From contig VBIS01000161.1 in the NCBI GenBank assembly GCA_005880605.1, positions 1 through 32,882 of the forward strand: a DNA stretch of 32,882 nucleotides. Direction: 5' to 3'. Numbering within the stretch: position 1 is the stretch's first letter; every line of letters begins with the position of its first letter. Positions 8,402 to 15,435 of the stretch are shown here, piece after piece. The position numbers were made by a program, and so were the translations under genes. This DNA comes from Chloroflexota bacterium. GTDB lineage: Bacteria; Chloroflexota; Dormibacteria; CF-121. Under the pieces are notes generated by a model that saw nothing but the letters and a program-made list of their open reading frames with translations, ran no database searches and was not told the DNA's origin.

Positions 8402-9409
8402 TCAGGGCATGACCGTGAAAGCGATACGTGAGCTGGTGACGGTGCCGTCGCCGCTGGTGACCTGGACGATGTAATCCTGGACGACGCGGCCGGCCGGGAC
8501 CTTGACCGTCAGCGTCGATGGGTTCACAAAGGTAGGTGCCAGCCCCTCGAAACCGCCGCTCGGGCTCGCCAGCGGGATGAACTGGACGCGAAGCATCTTG
8601 CCGTCGCTCAAGCCGCTGCCCTGGATCGTGACCACCGTGTCCTGTGCCGCCGAGGCTCGCGTGGGGCTGACGGATTGGATGCTGGGTCCGGCGGCCGGCG
8701 CGCTGGTCGTCTCGGTCCCGCGCAACACCAGGTTGCCCGGCAGCGGGGCGAGCGGGACCGCGGTCCCTGCCAGGCGTCGCCATTGCGGGATGTCCGCGAG
8801 GGCTACGGTGATGGGCAAAGCCCGCCCACTTCCAATCAAGATGCCGACGACTTTACCGCCCGGGCCCACGATGGGACCACCGAGGCTCGCCGGCAGGTCG
8901 TCCACCCGCAGGGACAGCTCAGTATCGCTTCGCTTGAGCACGACGGCCGGGGTCGAGGTACGCAGGTTGACGACCTTGGGGCTGGCGAGGAGAACCACGG
9001 GATCGTCCACCTGCAGGGCCGCGGGTGCACCGAAAGCCAGCGGAGTGCCGTCATTGCTGGCTCGGACGATCGCGATCCCCAGGTCGGCGTCGATTCCGAC
9101 GAGACGCACCGCATGGGAGCCGCCGGTGTTGTCGACCAGGCGCAGGCTGGCACTGCCGTTGACCACGCTGGCCGCGGTGAGGAAGTCGCCCTGTGGGTCG
9201 ATGAGAAACGCGGTGGCAAATGAATGGTCATTGACGATCGTCATCACGCCCTGGAGGTCGCGGTCGAGCTCCTCGGGGAGCAGCACCGCGGAAGGCGGGG
9301 CGGTGGGGGTCGGCGTCGGGACGGGCGTGGGATCGGGTCGCGGAAAGAACGCAGCCCTTTCTTGGGCGCGACCGGTTTCCGATACATTCTTGACGATGCG
9401 GCTGCGCAA
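8402..9409 (-). CDS. Inactive trypsin-like domain protein with C-terminal IPT/TIG domain
   Basis: A Pro/Thr-rich N-terminal stretch (about residues 24-42) is followed by a chymotrypsin-fold domain like DegP/HtrA (about 50-215) and an IPT/TIG-type beta sandwich (about 240-335, PSIQSVSPTRASAAQ onward). The protease triad is lost: the usual TNxHVV reads TAASVV (His to Ser) and GNSGGP reads ASLGGP (Ser to Leu); only the Asp of DLGIAIV remains. A binding or scaffold role is therefore likelier than proteolysis. No signal peptide is visible from ATG 9409, and this start overlaps the divergent cysS-like gene by 14 nt, so the true N-terminus is uncertain. It could be in one operon with queF, 47 nt downstream. 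Confidence 0.72.
   Translation of the reverse strand: MRSRIVKNVSETGRAQERAAFFPRPDPTPVPTPTPTAPPSAVLLPEELDRDLQGVMTIVNDHSFATAFLIDPQGDFLTAASVVNGSASLRLVDNTGGSHAVRLVGIDADLGIAIVRASNDGTPLAFGAPAALQVDDPVVLLASPKVVNLRTSTPAVVLKRSDTELSLRVDDLPASLGGPIVGPGGKVVGILIGSGRALPITVALADIPQWRRLAGTAVPLAPLPGNLVLRGTETTSAPAAGPSIQSVSPTRASAAQDTVVTIQGSGLSDGKMLRVQFIPLASPSGGFEGLAPTFVNPSTLTVKVPAGRVVQDYIVQVTSGDGTVTSSRIAFTVMP
9383..9388 (+). promoter_or_regulatory. -10-like hexamer of the cysteine ligase gene
   Basis: TACATT ends 7 nt before ATG 9396. There is no ribosome site between them, so the mRNA would be leaderless. A weak -35 candidate (TTGGGC) lies about 15 nt upstream. The element lies inside the N-terminal codons of the divergent protease-like gene. 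Confidence 0.45.
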
Positions 9410-10538
9410 TACGGAAACGGGTGCGGTGCAGCCGCTGGAGCCCGCTCACCGGCCGGTCCGTGTCTACGTCTGCGGCATCACCCCTTACGACACCACCCAC
9501 CTCGGCCATGCCTTCACCTACGTGGCCTTCGACGTATTGGTCCGGGCGCTCCGAGCCGCCGGGCACACGGTCCGCTACGTGCAGAACGTGACCGACGTCG
9601 ACGACGACATCATCCGTCGGGCTCGCGAGCTGGGCACCAGCTGGGACCGGCTGGCGACCAAGGAGACCGCCCTCTATGAGGCGGACATGGCTGCGCTCAA
9701 CGTGCGGCCGCCAGACGTGTTCCCCAGGGCCAGCCAAACCATTCCGAAGATCATCGATCTGGTACGCCTGCTCGAGGCGCAGGGACACGCCTACCAGCGA
9801 GAGGGCCACGTCTATTTTCGTGTGGGCAGTATCACCGACTACGGCCGCCTGAGCCGACTGAGTCGCGAGGACATGATCAAGCTGTTGGCGCAGCACGGCG
9901 CCGATCCAAACGACCCACGTAAGCAGGACCCGCTCGATTTCATCCTCTGGCAGGCAAGCGCGCCGGACGAGCCGCGCTGGGAAAGCCCGTGGGGTCAGGG
10001 ACGGCCGGGCTGGCACATCGAGTGTTCGGCGATGGCGCTGGAACACCTCGGCGAGCAGGTGGACGTGCATGGGGGTGGTGCCGACCTGATCTTTCCCCAT
10101 CATGAAAGTGAGATCGCGCAGTCGGAGTCGGTCACGGGCGTCCGGCCCTTCGCCCGCATCTGGGTGCACGTGGGCATGCTGCGCTACCAGGGCGAGAAGA
10201 TGAGCAAGTCGTTGCGCAATCTCGTGCTCGTCGGCGACCTGCTGCGTCGCTACGATGCGGACAGTATTCGGGTGCTGCTGCTTCGACACCACTACCGCGA
10301 ACCCTGGGAGTACACGCCGGACCAGTTGGAGGATGCGGCGGGCTGGACCCAGCGATTGCGCCAGGCGGCCCGCGGCCCCGGGGATGCCAGAGGCGACAGC
10401 CCGATGGCGATCCGGGCGGCCCTCGAAGATGATCTCGACACGCCGCGCGCACTGCGCGTGCTCGAGGACGCGGTTAGCGGCGGCGACGCCGGCTGGCGAA
10501 CCGCTTCGGATCTCCTTGGGCTTCGACTCAAAGCCTGA
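9396..10538 (+). CDS. Cysteine ligase: compact CysS / MshC-like protein
   Basis: A 380-aa class I cysteinyl ligase that activates cysteine as the adenylate. Zinc ligands match E. coli CysS by position: C26, C210, H235 and E239. The HIGH signature is HLGH (35-38) and KMSKS is at about 268-272. The first motif reads CGITPYDTTHLGHA, as in MshC (the mycothiol-pathway ligase), where CysS normally has CGPTVYDYxHIG. The protein is shorter than normal CysS (about 460 aa) and retains only a stub of the C-terminal helical/anticodon region, again like MshC. It could be a true tRNA ligase of a divergent clade or an amino-sugar ligase of thiol biosynthesis. The start is set by ATG 9396, 7 nt after TACATT. 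A perfect hairpin terminator follows. Confidence 0.82.
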   Translation: MRLRNTETGAVQPLEPAHRPVRVYVCGITPYDTTHLGHAFTYVAFDVLVRALRAAGHTVRYVQNVTDVDDDIIRRARELGTSWDRLATKETALYEADMAALNVRPPDVFPRASQTIPKIIDLVRLLEAQGHAYQREGHVYFRVGSITDYGRLSRLSREDMIKLLAQHGADPNDPRKQDPLDFILWQASAPDEPRWESPWGQGRPGWHIECSAMALEHLGEQVDVHGGGADLIFPHHESEIAQSESVTGVRPFARIWVHVGMLRYQGEKMSKSLRNLVLVGDLLRRYDADSIRVLLLRHHYREPWEYTPDQLEDAAGWTQRLRQAARGPGDARGDSPMAIRAALEDDLDTPRALRVLEDAVSGGDAGWRTASDLLGLRLKA

Positions 10539-10545
10539 GGAAAAC

Positions 10546-10578
10546 GAGAAAGGCGCCCGGGTGGCGGGCGCCTTTCTC
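10546..10578. terminator. Bidirectional intrinsic terminator
   Basis: A perfect 14-bp stem (10546-10559 with 10565-10578) closes a GGTGG loop. The outer stem is GAGAAA/TTTCTC, supplying U-rich RNA at the 3' side. On the minus strand the hairpin is followed by GTTTTCC. It sits between the convergent cysteine ligase and small exported protein genes and can serve both. Confidence 0.88.
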
Positions 10579-10597
10579 TAATGGGGGAGGGGGCCGG

Positions 10598-11119
10598 TTA
10601 GTCGTTTCCCTCGCGCGACGTCGACCGCACTTCAGGCTTCTCAGCGTTTTCGACTTCGGGCTTTTCAGCCTGGTCGACTTCCTGCTGATTGCCGTCCTGC
10701 TTCTCGACGTTCGGCTGCGTGGACTCAGCCTTCAGTTCAGTGATCGCGGCAGCGTACTCCGCCTTCAGGTTCGCGATCGACTGGCACGCCTCATCGACGA
10801 CCGCGGTCAGCTGGGCGTTGATAGCCCTGGCGTCTTTCGCGCCATCTTCGTCGACTTTTTCGGCGGCCAGCTCATCGATGCTGCTGTTCGCCTCAGCCGT
10901 AATTTCAGCGAGCCCGACCGTGGTCTCGGCATTAAGAGCCCGGGCCTCGGTGGCGGCTTGAGCCGAGAGGGTTGCTGGGTCGGTCAACACGACCGTGGCT
11001 GAGCAGGTCGCGATGGCAGCCTTTGCCGTCGCGGGCGTAAAGTCGGCAAAGCCCGCCACACTGGTCCACAGTGCGAGCCCGCCGGCGACGATCATCGCGC
11101 CGAATACGTTTCGCGTCAT
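10598..11119 (-). CDS. Hypothetical exported Ala/Glu-rich protein
   Basis: I do not recognise a family. The 173-aa product has a likely signal peptide (residues 1-25: basic start MTRN, hydrophobic core ending in SVAGFA). The mature part is rich in Ala and Glu and strongly helical, possibly coiled coil (about 45-130). A hydrophilic tail follows with a partial repeat, AEKPEVENAEKPEV. Two cysteines (in ATCSAT and DEACQS) could form a disulfide in an exported protein. It ends in front of the bidirectional terminator. The region upstream holds the first hairpin array. Confidence 0.65.
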   Translation of the reverse strand: MTRNVFGAMIVAGGLALWTSVAGFADFTPATAKAAIATCSATVVLTDPATLSAQAATEARALNAETTVGLAEITAEANSSIDELAAEKVDEDGAKDARAINAQLTAVVDEACQSIANLKAEYAAAITELKAESTQPNVEKQDGNQQEVDQAEKPEVENAEKPEVRSTSREGND

Positions 11120-11201
11120 GCACTCTTAGACGCACGCGGCTAATCGGATATTCGTAACGATGTCGCGCCCAGGTGACGCCCGGGCTACGCGGCGCTGATG
11201 A

Positions 11202-11294
11202 GTGCGCTCCGGCGTGGAAAAGCGCGCGGTAACCAGCGCGCTCCGGCGTGGAAAAGCGCGCGGTATGAGCGCGCTCCGGCGTGGAAAAGCGCGC
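11202..11294. repeat. Hairpin array 1, three copies with CCGGCGTGGAAA loop
   Basis: Three units at 11202-11227, 11236-11261 and 11269-11294 (periods 34 and 33 nt). Each is a 7-bp stem, GCGCGCT with AGCGCGC, around the same 12-nt loop CCGGCGTGGAAA. The first copy has a T in the 5' arm that makes a G-U wobble in plus-strand RNA. Copies are separated by 7-8 nt. The array lies in the 181-nt gap between two minus-strand genes; the rest of that gap (11120-11201) shows no gene. The loop matches array 2 at 12998-13054, while the stem sequence differs. Confidence 0.85.
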
Positions 11295-11300
11295 GGTTCG

Positions 11301-11720
11301 TTACGTGATGCGATGAACTCGCGGTAGCCCCGGCGGGGGGAATGTGGGCAGATCGGCTGGCCCGCGGCGCTCGAGTTCCTGTCGGAGGGCGGCGGTTTCC
11401 AACACCAGCCGCTCGACGTCGATCGTCATGCAACGTGGCCGGTAGGCTTCTAGCTTGGCGAGCCCGTGGCCGAGCTTGGCGACGGCGCCACGCCAGTTGC
11501 CGCGCCGCCAGTGGTAGAAGCCAACCCCGACCTGCAGGATGCCCTGATAGAGGTATCGAACCGCGTCCGGCTCGTGGATCCAAATGCCCTCGAGCGTCTC
11601 GTGCTGCTCGAAGAACTCCTGCCGGTTGAACTCGTCGATGCCATGGAGCAGAGCATCCGACGGGGGGTCGTCGCATCGGGCAGTGCGGCGCGGCGCCGTT
11701 TTCTTCGGGTGGACGCTCAT
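11301..11720 (-). CDS. DUF309 domain-containing protein
   Basis: A 139-aa protein with the DUF309 core: EFNRQEFFEQHETLEGIW followed by YLYQGILQVGVGFYHWRRGNWRGAVAKLGHGLAKLEAYRP. It has the conserved HE pair and the Q-x(6)-H and R-GN motifs, which suggest a small helical bundle with a possible metal site. Function is unknown for the family. The start is ATG 11720, chosen because upstream in-frame codons overlap the histidine-kinase-like gene and are not conserved-looking. It follows that gene by 22 nt on the same strand and ends just beside hairpin array 1. Confidence 0.85.
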   Translation of the reverse strand: MSVHPKKTAPRRTARCDDPPSDALLHGIDEFNRQEFFEQHETLEGIWIHEPDAVRYLYQGILQVGVGFYHWRRGNWRGAVAKLGHGLAKLEAYRPRCMTIDVERLVLETAALRQELERRGPADLPTFPPPGLPRVHRIT

Positions 11721-11742
11721 CGGGGATCGGCCGATGCGCCCG

Positions 11743-12969
11743 TCAGGCCGGGCTCTGGTTGTTGGCGAGCGAGAGCTGGGACTCGTCGCCATCGGGCGAT
11801 GCGCCCGGCAGCTCCAGGTAGAAGGTTGTGCCCTTGCCCTCGAGGCTGTTCGCCCAGGCGCGCCCACCGTGCGCTTCCGCCACCCGGCGAAGGAGATAGA
11901 GGCCGAGGCCCTGGCCGCGGTCGGGTTGCTGCTCGGCCAGCGGGCCGAAGAGGTCCTCGAGCCTGTCGGCCGACATGCCGGGACCGTCGTCTTTCACGAT
12001 TAGCTGAAAGCGGTCGTTGCTCGCCTGCCGGAGGCGAAGCTGCACCACGGTAGCACTCAGAGCGTGCTTGAACACGTTGTGGAGCATCTCGTCCAATGCG
12101 GCCTCGAGTAAGGTGGCGTCGCCCCACACGTCCGCCTGGGTGTCGAGCTGGAGCCGCAGCTCCATGCCGATCCCGGCCATCCGCTCGCGGATCCGTCGTG
12201 CCGCTTCCTGGGCGACGCCATTGAGGGAGACGCGGACGGTGAACGCCAGCTCGAGGGGAAGACGGGAGAGCAGGAGCACCTGGTCTGCGATCCGCAGCAG
12301 CGTCTCTGATTGCTGTGCGAGCCGCTTGGCGACCAGTGGCATCTGGTTTGCGGGGACTTCGTTGTTACGCAGCATGTCTGCATAGCCCCGCAGGATCGCG
12401 AGCGGTTCTTTGACTTCCTGCGACGCCATGCGGACGGCCGAAACTGGGGTCCGCGACTGGCCGTTGGCAGGCGTCGAATCCTCGCGCAGCCGTGGGGCGA
12501 GCAATCCGGCCACGACCAGCAGCACGTCCTGGTCCTCCGGAGAAAAGACCCGGGTGCCTTTCCCCAGTACCGCAATGGTCCCGGCGAGGTCGCCGGTCTT
12601 ACGCCGCCAGCTGGTACCCAGGTAGCTCACGATGCCGAACTTCGCCCGCATTTCGAGGCTCTTGAAGGGCTGTCGTTTGCTCGCGTCCAGAATGTTGAGG
12701 ACCTCACCCACGGTCTCGTCTTCGGCGCTCGCGAAGGTGGACTCCAGCGGCAGTTGGAGCCCGCGTTCGATCCCCGGGCCGCTCTCGACCACGGAACCCA
12801 TGATCTCCAGCGTGTCATCGTCAATCTTGCCGAGAAAGGCGGCGCGGCCATCGAGCGCCTGGACCAGGCAGGCCAGGGCGTGATCGATGAGATCGGGGAG
12901 GGGCCGATCGAGATTGGCGACCACCAGGCGGCGGACCACGCTGAGGGGTGACTGGGGGTCAGGGCTCAT
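11743..12969 (-). CDS. GAF domain sensor histidine kinase-like protein lacking the phospho-His
   Basis: A 408-aa soluble protein with a GAF-like sensor (about residues 10-162), a dimerisation helix region and an HATPase_c domain (about 280-388) with N298 (N box), DDGPGM (327-332, G1) and GQGLGL (352-357, G2). The H box aligns as ASQEVKEPL, where canonical kinases read SHELRTPL, so the phospho-accepting His is Gln184 (codon CAG). ATP binding looks intact but autophosphorylation on the usual site is not possible; it may be a pseudokinase or use another partner. No response regulator is adjacent. A -10-like TATAAC lies 15 nt upstream of the ATG. Confidence 0.85.
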   Translation of the reverse strand: MSPDPQSPLSVVRRLVVANLDRPLPDLIDHALACLVQALDGRAAFLGKIDDDTLEIMGSVVESGPGIERGLQLPLESTFASAEDETVGEVLNILDASKRQPFKSLEMRAKFGIVSYLGTSWRRKTGDLAGTIAVLGKGTRVFSPEDQDVLLVVAGLLAPRLREDSTPANGQSRTPVSAVRMASQEVKEPLAILRGYADMLRNNEVPANQMPLVAKRLAQQSETLLRIADQVLLLSRLPLELAFTVRVSLNGVAQEAARRIRERMAGIGMELRLQLDTQADVWGDATLLEAALDEMLHNVFKHALSATVVQLRLRQASNDRFQLIVKDDGPGMSADRLEDLFGPLAEQQPDRGQGLGLYLLRRVAEAHGGRAWANSLEGKGTTFYLELPGASPDGDESQLSLANNQSPA

Positions 12970-12984
12970 GTAGGCGCGCCCACG

Positions 12985-13013
12985 GTTATAACAGTAAGCG
13001 GCCCCGGTGTGGA
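12985..13013 (-). promoter_or_regulatory. Candidate promoter of the kinase-like gene
   Basis: On the minus strand TCCACA (13008-13013, 4 of 6 to TTGACA) is followed after 17 nt by TATAAC (12985-12990, 5 of 6 to TATAAT), 15 nt from the ATG. The -35-like box lies in the loop of the first hairpin of array 2. Confidence 0.45.
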
Positions 13014-13054
13014 AAGGCCGCGTGTCATAAGCGGCCCCGGTGTGGAAAGGCCGC
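12998..13054. repeat. Hairpin array 2, two copies with CCGGTGTGGAAA loop
   Basis: Two units at 12998-13021 and 13031-13054 (period 33 nt): a 6-bp stem GCGGCC/GGCCGC around the 12-nt loop CCGGTGTGGAAA. Compared with array 1 the stem is completely different but still perfectly paired, and the loop differs at one base. The units and their flanks are nearly identical to each other. The array fills the space between the divergent kinase-like and PHP genes. Confidence 0.85.
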
Positions 13055-13072
13055 GTGCCATGTTCTTAGAAT
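13043..13072 (+). promoter_or_regulatory. Candidate promoter of the PHP gene
   Basis: TGGAAA (13043-13048, 4 of 6 to TTGACA) in the loop of the second hairpin, an 18-nt spacer and TAGAAT (13067-13072, 5 of 6 to TATAAT). TTG 13082 follows the -10 box by 9 nt, so the mRNA would be leaderless or nearly so. Confidence 0.45.
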
Positions 13073-13081
13073 TTGCCAGCA

Positions 13082-13835
13082 TTGGCTGAGGTATCCAACG
13101 GACGCGCGAACCTGCACCTGCACACCATCTTCAGTGACGGTGAACTCGAGCCGGCCCAGGTTGTGGAAGCCCATGTCGCCGCCGGCTTCACTGCCATCGC
13201 GCTAACCGACCACGACACGCTGGCGGGGATCGACGCGCTTGGCCGCCTCGAGGGACGTCGGCTGCGGATGATTGCCGGCGTGGAGCTGTCAATCGAAGAT
13301 GAGCCGGCTGGCGGCGGCTGGATTCAAGGTGAATTGGGATGATGTGCGGGCGCGCGCGCGCGGCAATGTGGGCAAGCCACACATCGTCGCCGCCATCGAG
13401 GCGGCACAGCCGGGGGTTGCGCGCGAAGAGCTCTACGCCGTGATGGGCCCCGGTGGGGCGGCGCACGTGCCCCGGGCAAAAGAGATGTCGCTGGATGAGG
13501 GCGTCGACGTGATCGCAGCGGCGGGCGGCGTGACCGTGCTGGCGCATCCAGGCGTCTACCGTTACGTGGCCGATCTCGAGGTGCTGTTTCGAACCTGCGC
13601 CGTGGCCGGCGTCCTCGGACTGGAGGTCACCTATCCGCAGGCGCCCGATGATCCCTACGGGCCCAAGAGTGCGGCGTTGATGGAGCGCTTCGCGAAGGTG
13701 GCCGCATCCTATGGATGGGTCGCGACTGGCGGCGACGACTTCCACGGGCCGCAGGTGACGCCGCTGATTCGGCTGGCGGGCTGGACGGCGACGCCGGCGA
13801 CCTGCGTCGACGAGCTGCTCTCCCGCCGCAGCTAG
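13082..13835 (+). pseudogene. PHP-domain metal-dependent phosphoesterase, frame-disrupted with internal deletion
   Basis: The first frame carries the N-terminal PHP motifs HLHTIFSDGE, LTDHDTLAG and AGVELS. Around 13295-13315 the reading must move to the next frame, where RLAAAGFKVNWDDV, KPHIVAAIEA, VLAHPGVYRY and GGDDFHG continue to TAG 13835. In relatives some 40 residues lie between GVELS and the RLAALG-like helix, including a metal-ligand His in a LHVLGY-type strand. These are absent here, so this looks like a real deletion, not a single-base error. Intact relatives (about 280 aa) hydrolyse nucleotide or phosphoester substrates such as 3',5'-bisphosphates. The start is TTG 13082 (or TTG 13073) by promoter position. 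The 3' end overlaps the convergent hydrolase gene by 4 nt. Confidence 0.75.
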
Positions 13836-15262
13836 CGGGTCGTCAAAAACCGCGTAATCGCCTCGACCACCGCGTCCGGGCGGTCGAGCGGAAGGAAATG
13901 GCCACCCGGGTCGATGATCTCGACCGTCGAGCTGCGGAACTTGCGCTGGAGGACCTCTGCCCAGCGCGGTTCGAGAAACGCGTCGTTCGCGCCCCATAAG
14001 ATCAGGGTCGGTGTCTCGAGCTCTTCGAGGTGCTTCGATCGGCTGACCAGGTCACGGTTGTTGAGCGCCCGCGCGGCTCGCAGGTAAGCGCGGCGCCCGC
14101 CGAGATCCTGGAACGGTCGCGTCCACTCGTCGACGACCTCGTCGGTGACGCGGTCAGCCGTGACCATCCCTTTCTCGAGTCCCTCCCGCAAACCTTTGCG
14201 CAGGTCGATGTTGACCATGATCTGATCCCAGGCCGGCTCCTTCAGCCGCGCGATCACCGGCACCGGCCAGTTGTTGTCGACCGCGCTATCGATCAAGGTC
14301 AGCCGCGCGACGCGCTGCGGTTCGTCGACCGCCATCAGCTGGGCCACGCCGCCGCCGATATCGTGGCCGATCACGGCCGCCTGGTGCAGCCCGAGCGTTT
14401 CCATGAAGGCGACCATGTAGCGCGCCTGCGCCGCGATCGAGAGGTCGGCGTCGAGCCGCTTGTCGGAATCACCGTAGCCGAGCAGGTCGGGAGCCAGCAC
14501 ATCGAAGGTTGCGGACAGGGGATCGATAACGTCTCGCCACAAGTAGGACGAACTGGGAATCCCGTGCAAGAGCAGAACAGCCGGGCCCTGACCCTTGCGA
14601 AGGTAAGCGACGTCCCCGGCGAAGGTGCGGATCTTGCGCTTGCTTCGGGCGAGCGGCGCCGTGCTGATGAGCTCGGTGGTCATCGAGGGCGACACCGCGG
14701 GCGTGGCGGGACGTTCCAGCGGCGATGGCGGCGGGGCAAAGCGGGCCGGTGGCTCGGACGTTACGGCGGGCGCGGTCTCGGCAGGTGCGGCCGCCCATGC
14801 CGGTTGGGCCACGCGCCGCTGCAGGATGATGTTCGTCGAGCTGGCGCGCGCGATCAGCTGATTCTGCTGGTCGAGGACGTCGGCTTCGGCCACCGCCACC
14901 TGCTGGCCGCGTTGCACCACACGGCCGATCGATCGCAGCGTGCCGGACTCAGCGGTGACCGCCCTCAAGAAATTGACGTGGAGCTCCGCCGTCGTGAAGT
15001 TCTCGCCGGGCGCGAGCGTACTCAACACCGCGAACCCCATCGCGCTATCGGCGAGCGACGTGATCGCGCCGCCGTGCACCACATTGTTCGGGTTGTAGAG
15101 CTCGCTTGTCGACGGCATCTCGAAGGTTGCGCTGCCATCGGCCACCGCGATGAAGCGCATGTTGAGCAGCCGCACGTAGGGCGGGGGCGGCGCCGCACCA
15201 CGGAGGGCGGCTTCGAGGAGGTCACGACCGGACGGCTCGGCCGGCGCGGACATCGCCCGCAT
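13832..15262 (-). CDS. Fusion: PaaI-type hotdog thioesterase + alpha/beta hydrolase
   Basis: A 476-aa two-domain protein. Residues 25-150 are a PaaI-like hotdog domain with the NPNNVVHGGAITSLADSAMG motif (58-77), typical of acyl-CoA thioesterases. An Ala/Pro-rich linker (about 151-205) leads to an alpha/beta hydrolase (about 210-476) with oxyanion motif HGIP (233-236), nucleophile elbow GHDIGG (D301), acid D427 (WGAND) and H455 (GGHFLP). An Asp nucleophile points to haloalkane dehalogenase or epoxide hydrolase chemistry rather than an esterase. The fusion suggests sequential processing of a CoA-linked or lipophilic substrate, but this is inference. The linker is coded in one uninterrupted frame, so the fusion is not an assembly frameshift. 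Confidence 0.88.
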   Translation of the reverse strand: MRAMSAPAEPSGRDLLEAALRGAAPPPPYVRLLNMRFIAVADGSATFEMPSTSELYNPNNVVHGGAITSLADSAMGFAVLSTLAPGENFTTAELHVNFLRAVTAESGTLRSIGRVVQRGQQVAVAEADVLDQQNQLIARASSTNIILQRRVAQPAWAAAPAETAPAVTSEPPARFAPPPSPLERPATPAVSPSMTTELISTAPLARSKRKIRTFAGDVAYLRKGQGPAVLLLHGIPSSSYLWRDVIDPLSATFDVLAPDLLGYGDSDKRLDADLSIAAQARYMVAFMETLGLHQAAVIGHDIGGGVAQLMAVDEPQRVARLTLIDSAVDNNWPVPVIARLKEPAWDQIMVNIDLRKGLREGLEKGMVTADRVTDEVVDEWTRPFQDLGGRRAYLRAARALNNRDLVSRSKHLEELETPTLILWGANDAFLEPRWAEVLQRKFRSSTVEIIDPGGHFLPLDRPDAVVEAITRFLTTR

Positions 15263-15323
15263 TGTAGGCCTGCGAAGCCTGGTGACACCGAGGCTAAAAA
15301 CAACTACTTAGGCCGTCCAATTG

Positions 15324-15342
15324 GTTACGCACCTGGCGTAAC
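15324..15342. repeat. Inverted repeat upstream of the LysM-CHAP gene
   Basis: GTTACGC (15324-15330) and GCGTAAC (15336-15342) flank ACCTG in the 173-nt gap between two divergent genes. It may be an operator or an RNA hairpin. I looked for a c-di-AMP riboswitch, which often precedes such hydrolases, and could not recognise one. Confidence 0.35.
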
Positions 15343-15435
15343 GGCTGGGTGACGGTCGTGTGATAGCTCGTCGCGTCGATGCAAGCCAGCGTCACCAGGA
15401 ACAGTTGGTCCTGTGTAGGCCGCCGTGACCTGCGA

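Noticed and set aside
8355..8783. N-terminal extension of queF
   Set aside because: The frame overlaps the neighbouring TIG-domain gene and encodes Arg/Gly/Pro-rich sequence with no relation to QueF.
8502..9395. Upstream extension of the cysteine ligase frame
   Set aside because: It lies antisense to the trypsin-like gene, is low complexity, and the ligase homology begins just after ATG 9396, which follows a -10-like box.
11202..13054. Hairpin arrays as CRISPR
   Set aside because: Gaps between units are only 6-9 nt and not spacer-like, copy number is two or three, and there are no cas genes.
12948..13205. Frame through array 2 giving a repeated Cys-containing peptide
   Set aside because: The repeated peptide is produced by the repeat period being a multiple of three; the region is better explained as promoter and hairpins.
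13188..13997. Minus-strand frame opposite the PHP gene
   Set aside because: Low-complexity Arg/Gly/His-rich shadow without motifs; the plus strand carries the clear PHP motifs.
15263..15435. c-di-AMP riboswitch before the LysM-CHAP gene
   Set aside because: Such hydrolases often have one, but I could not find the conserved core; only a 7-bp inverted repeat is visible.
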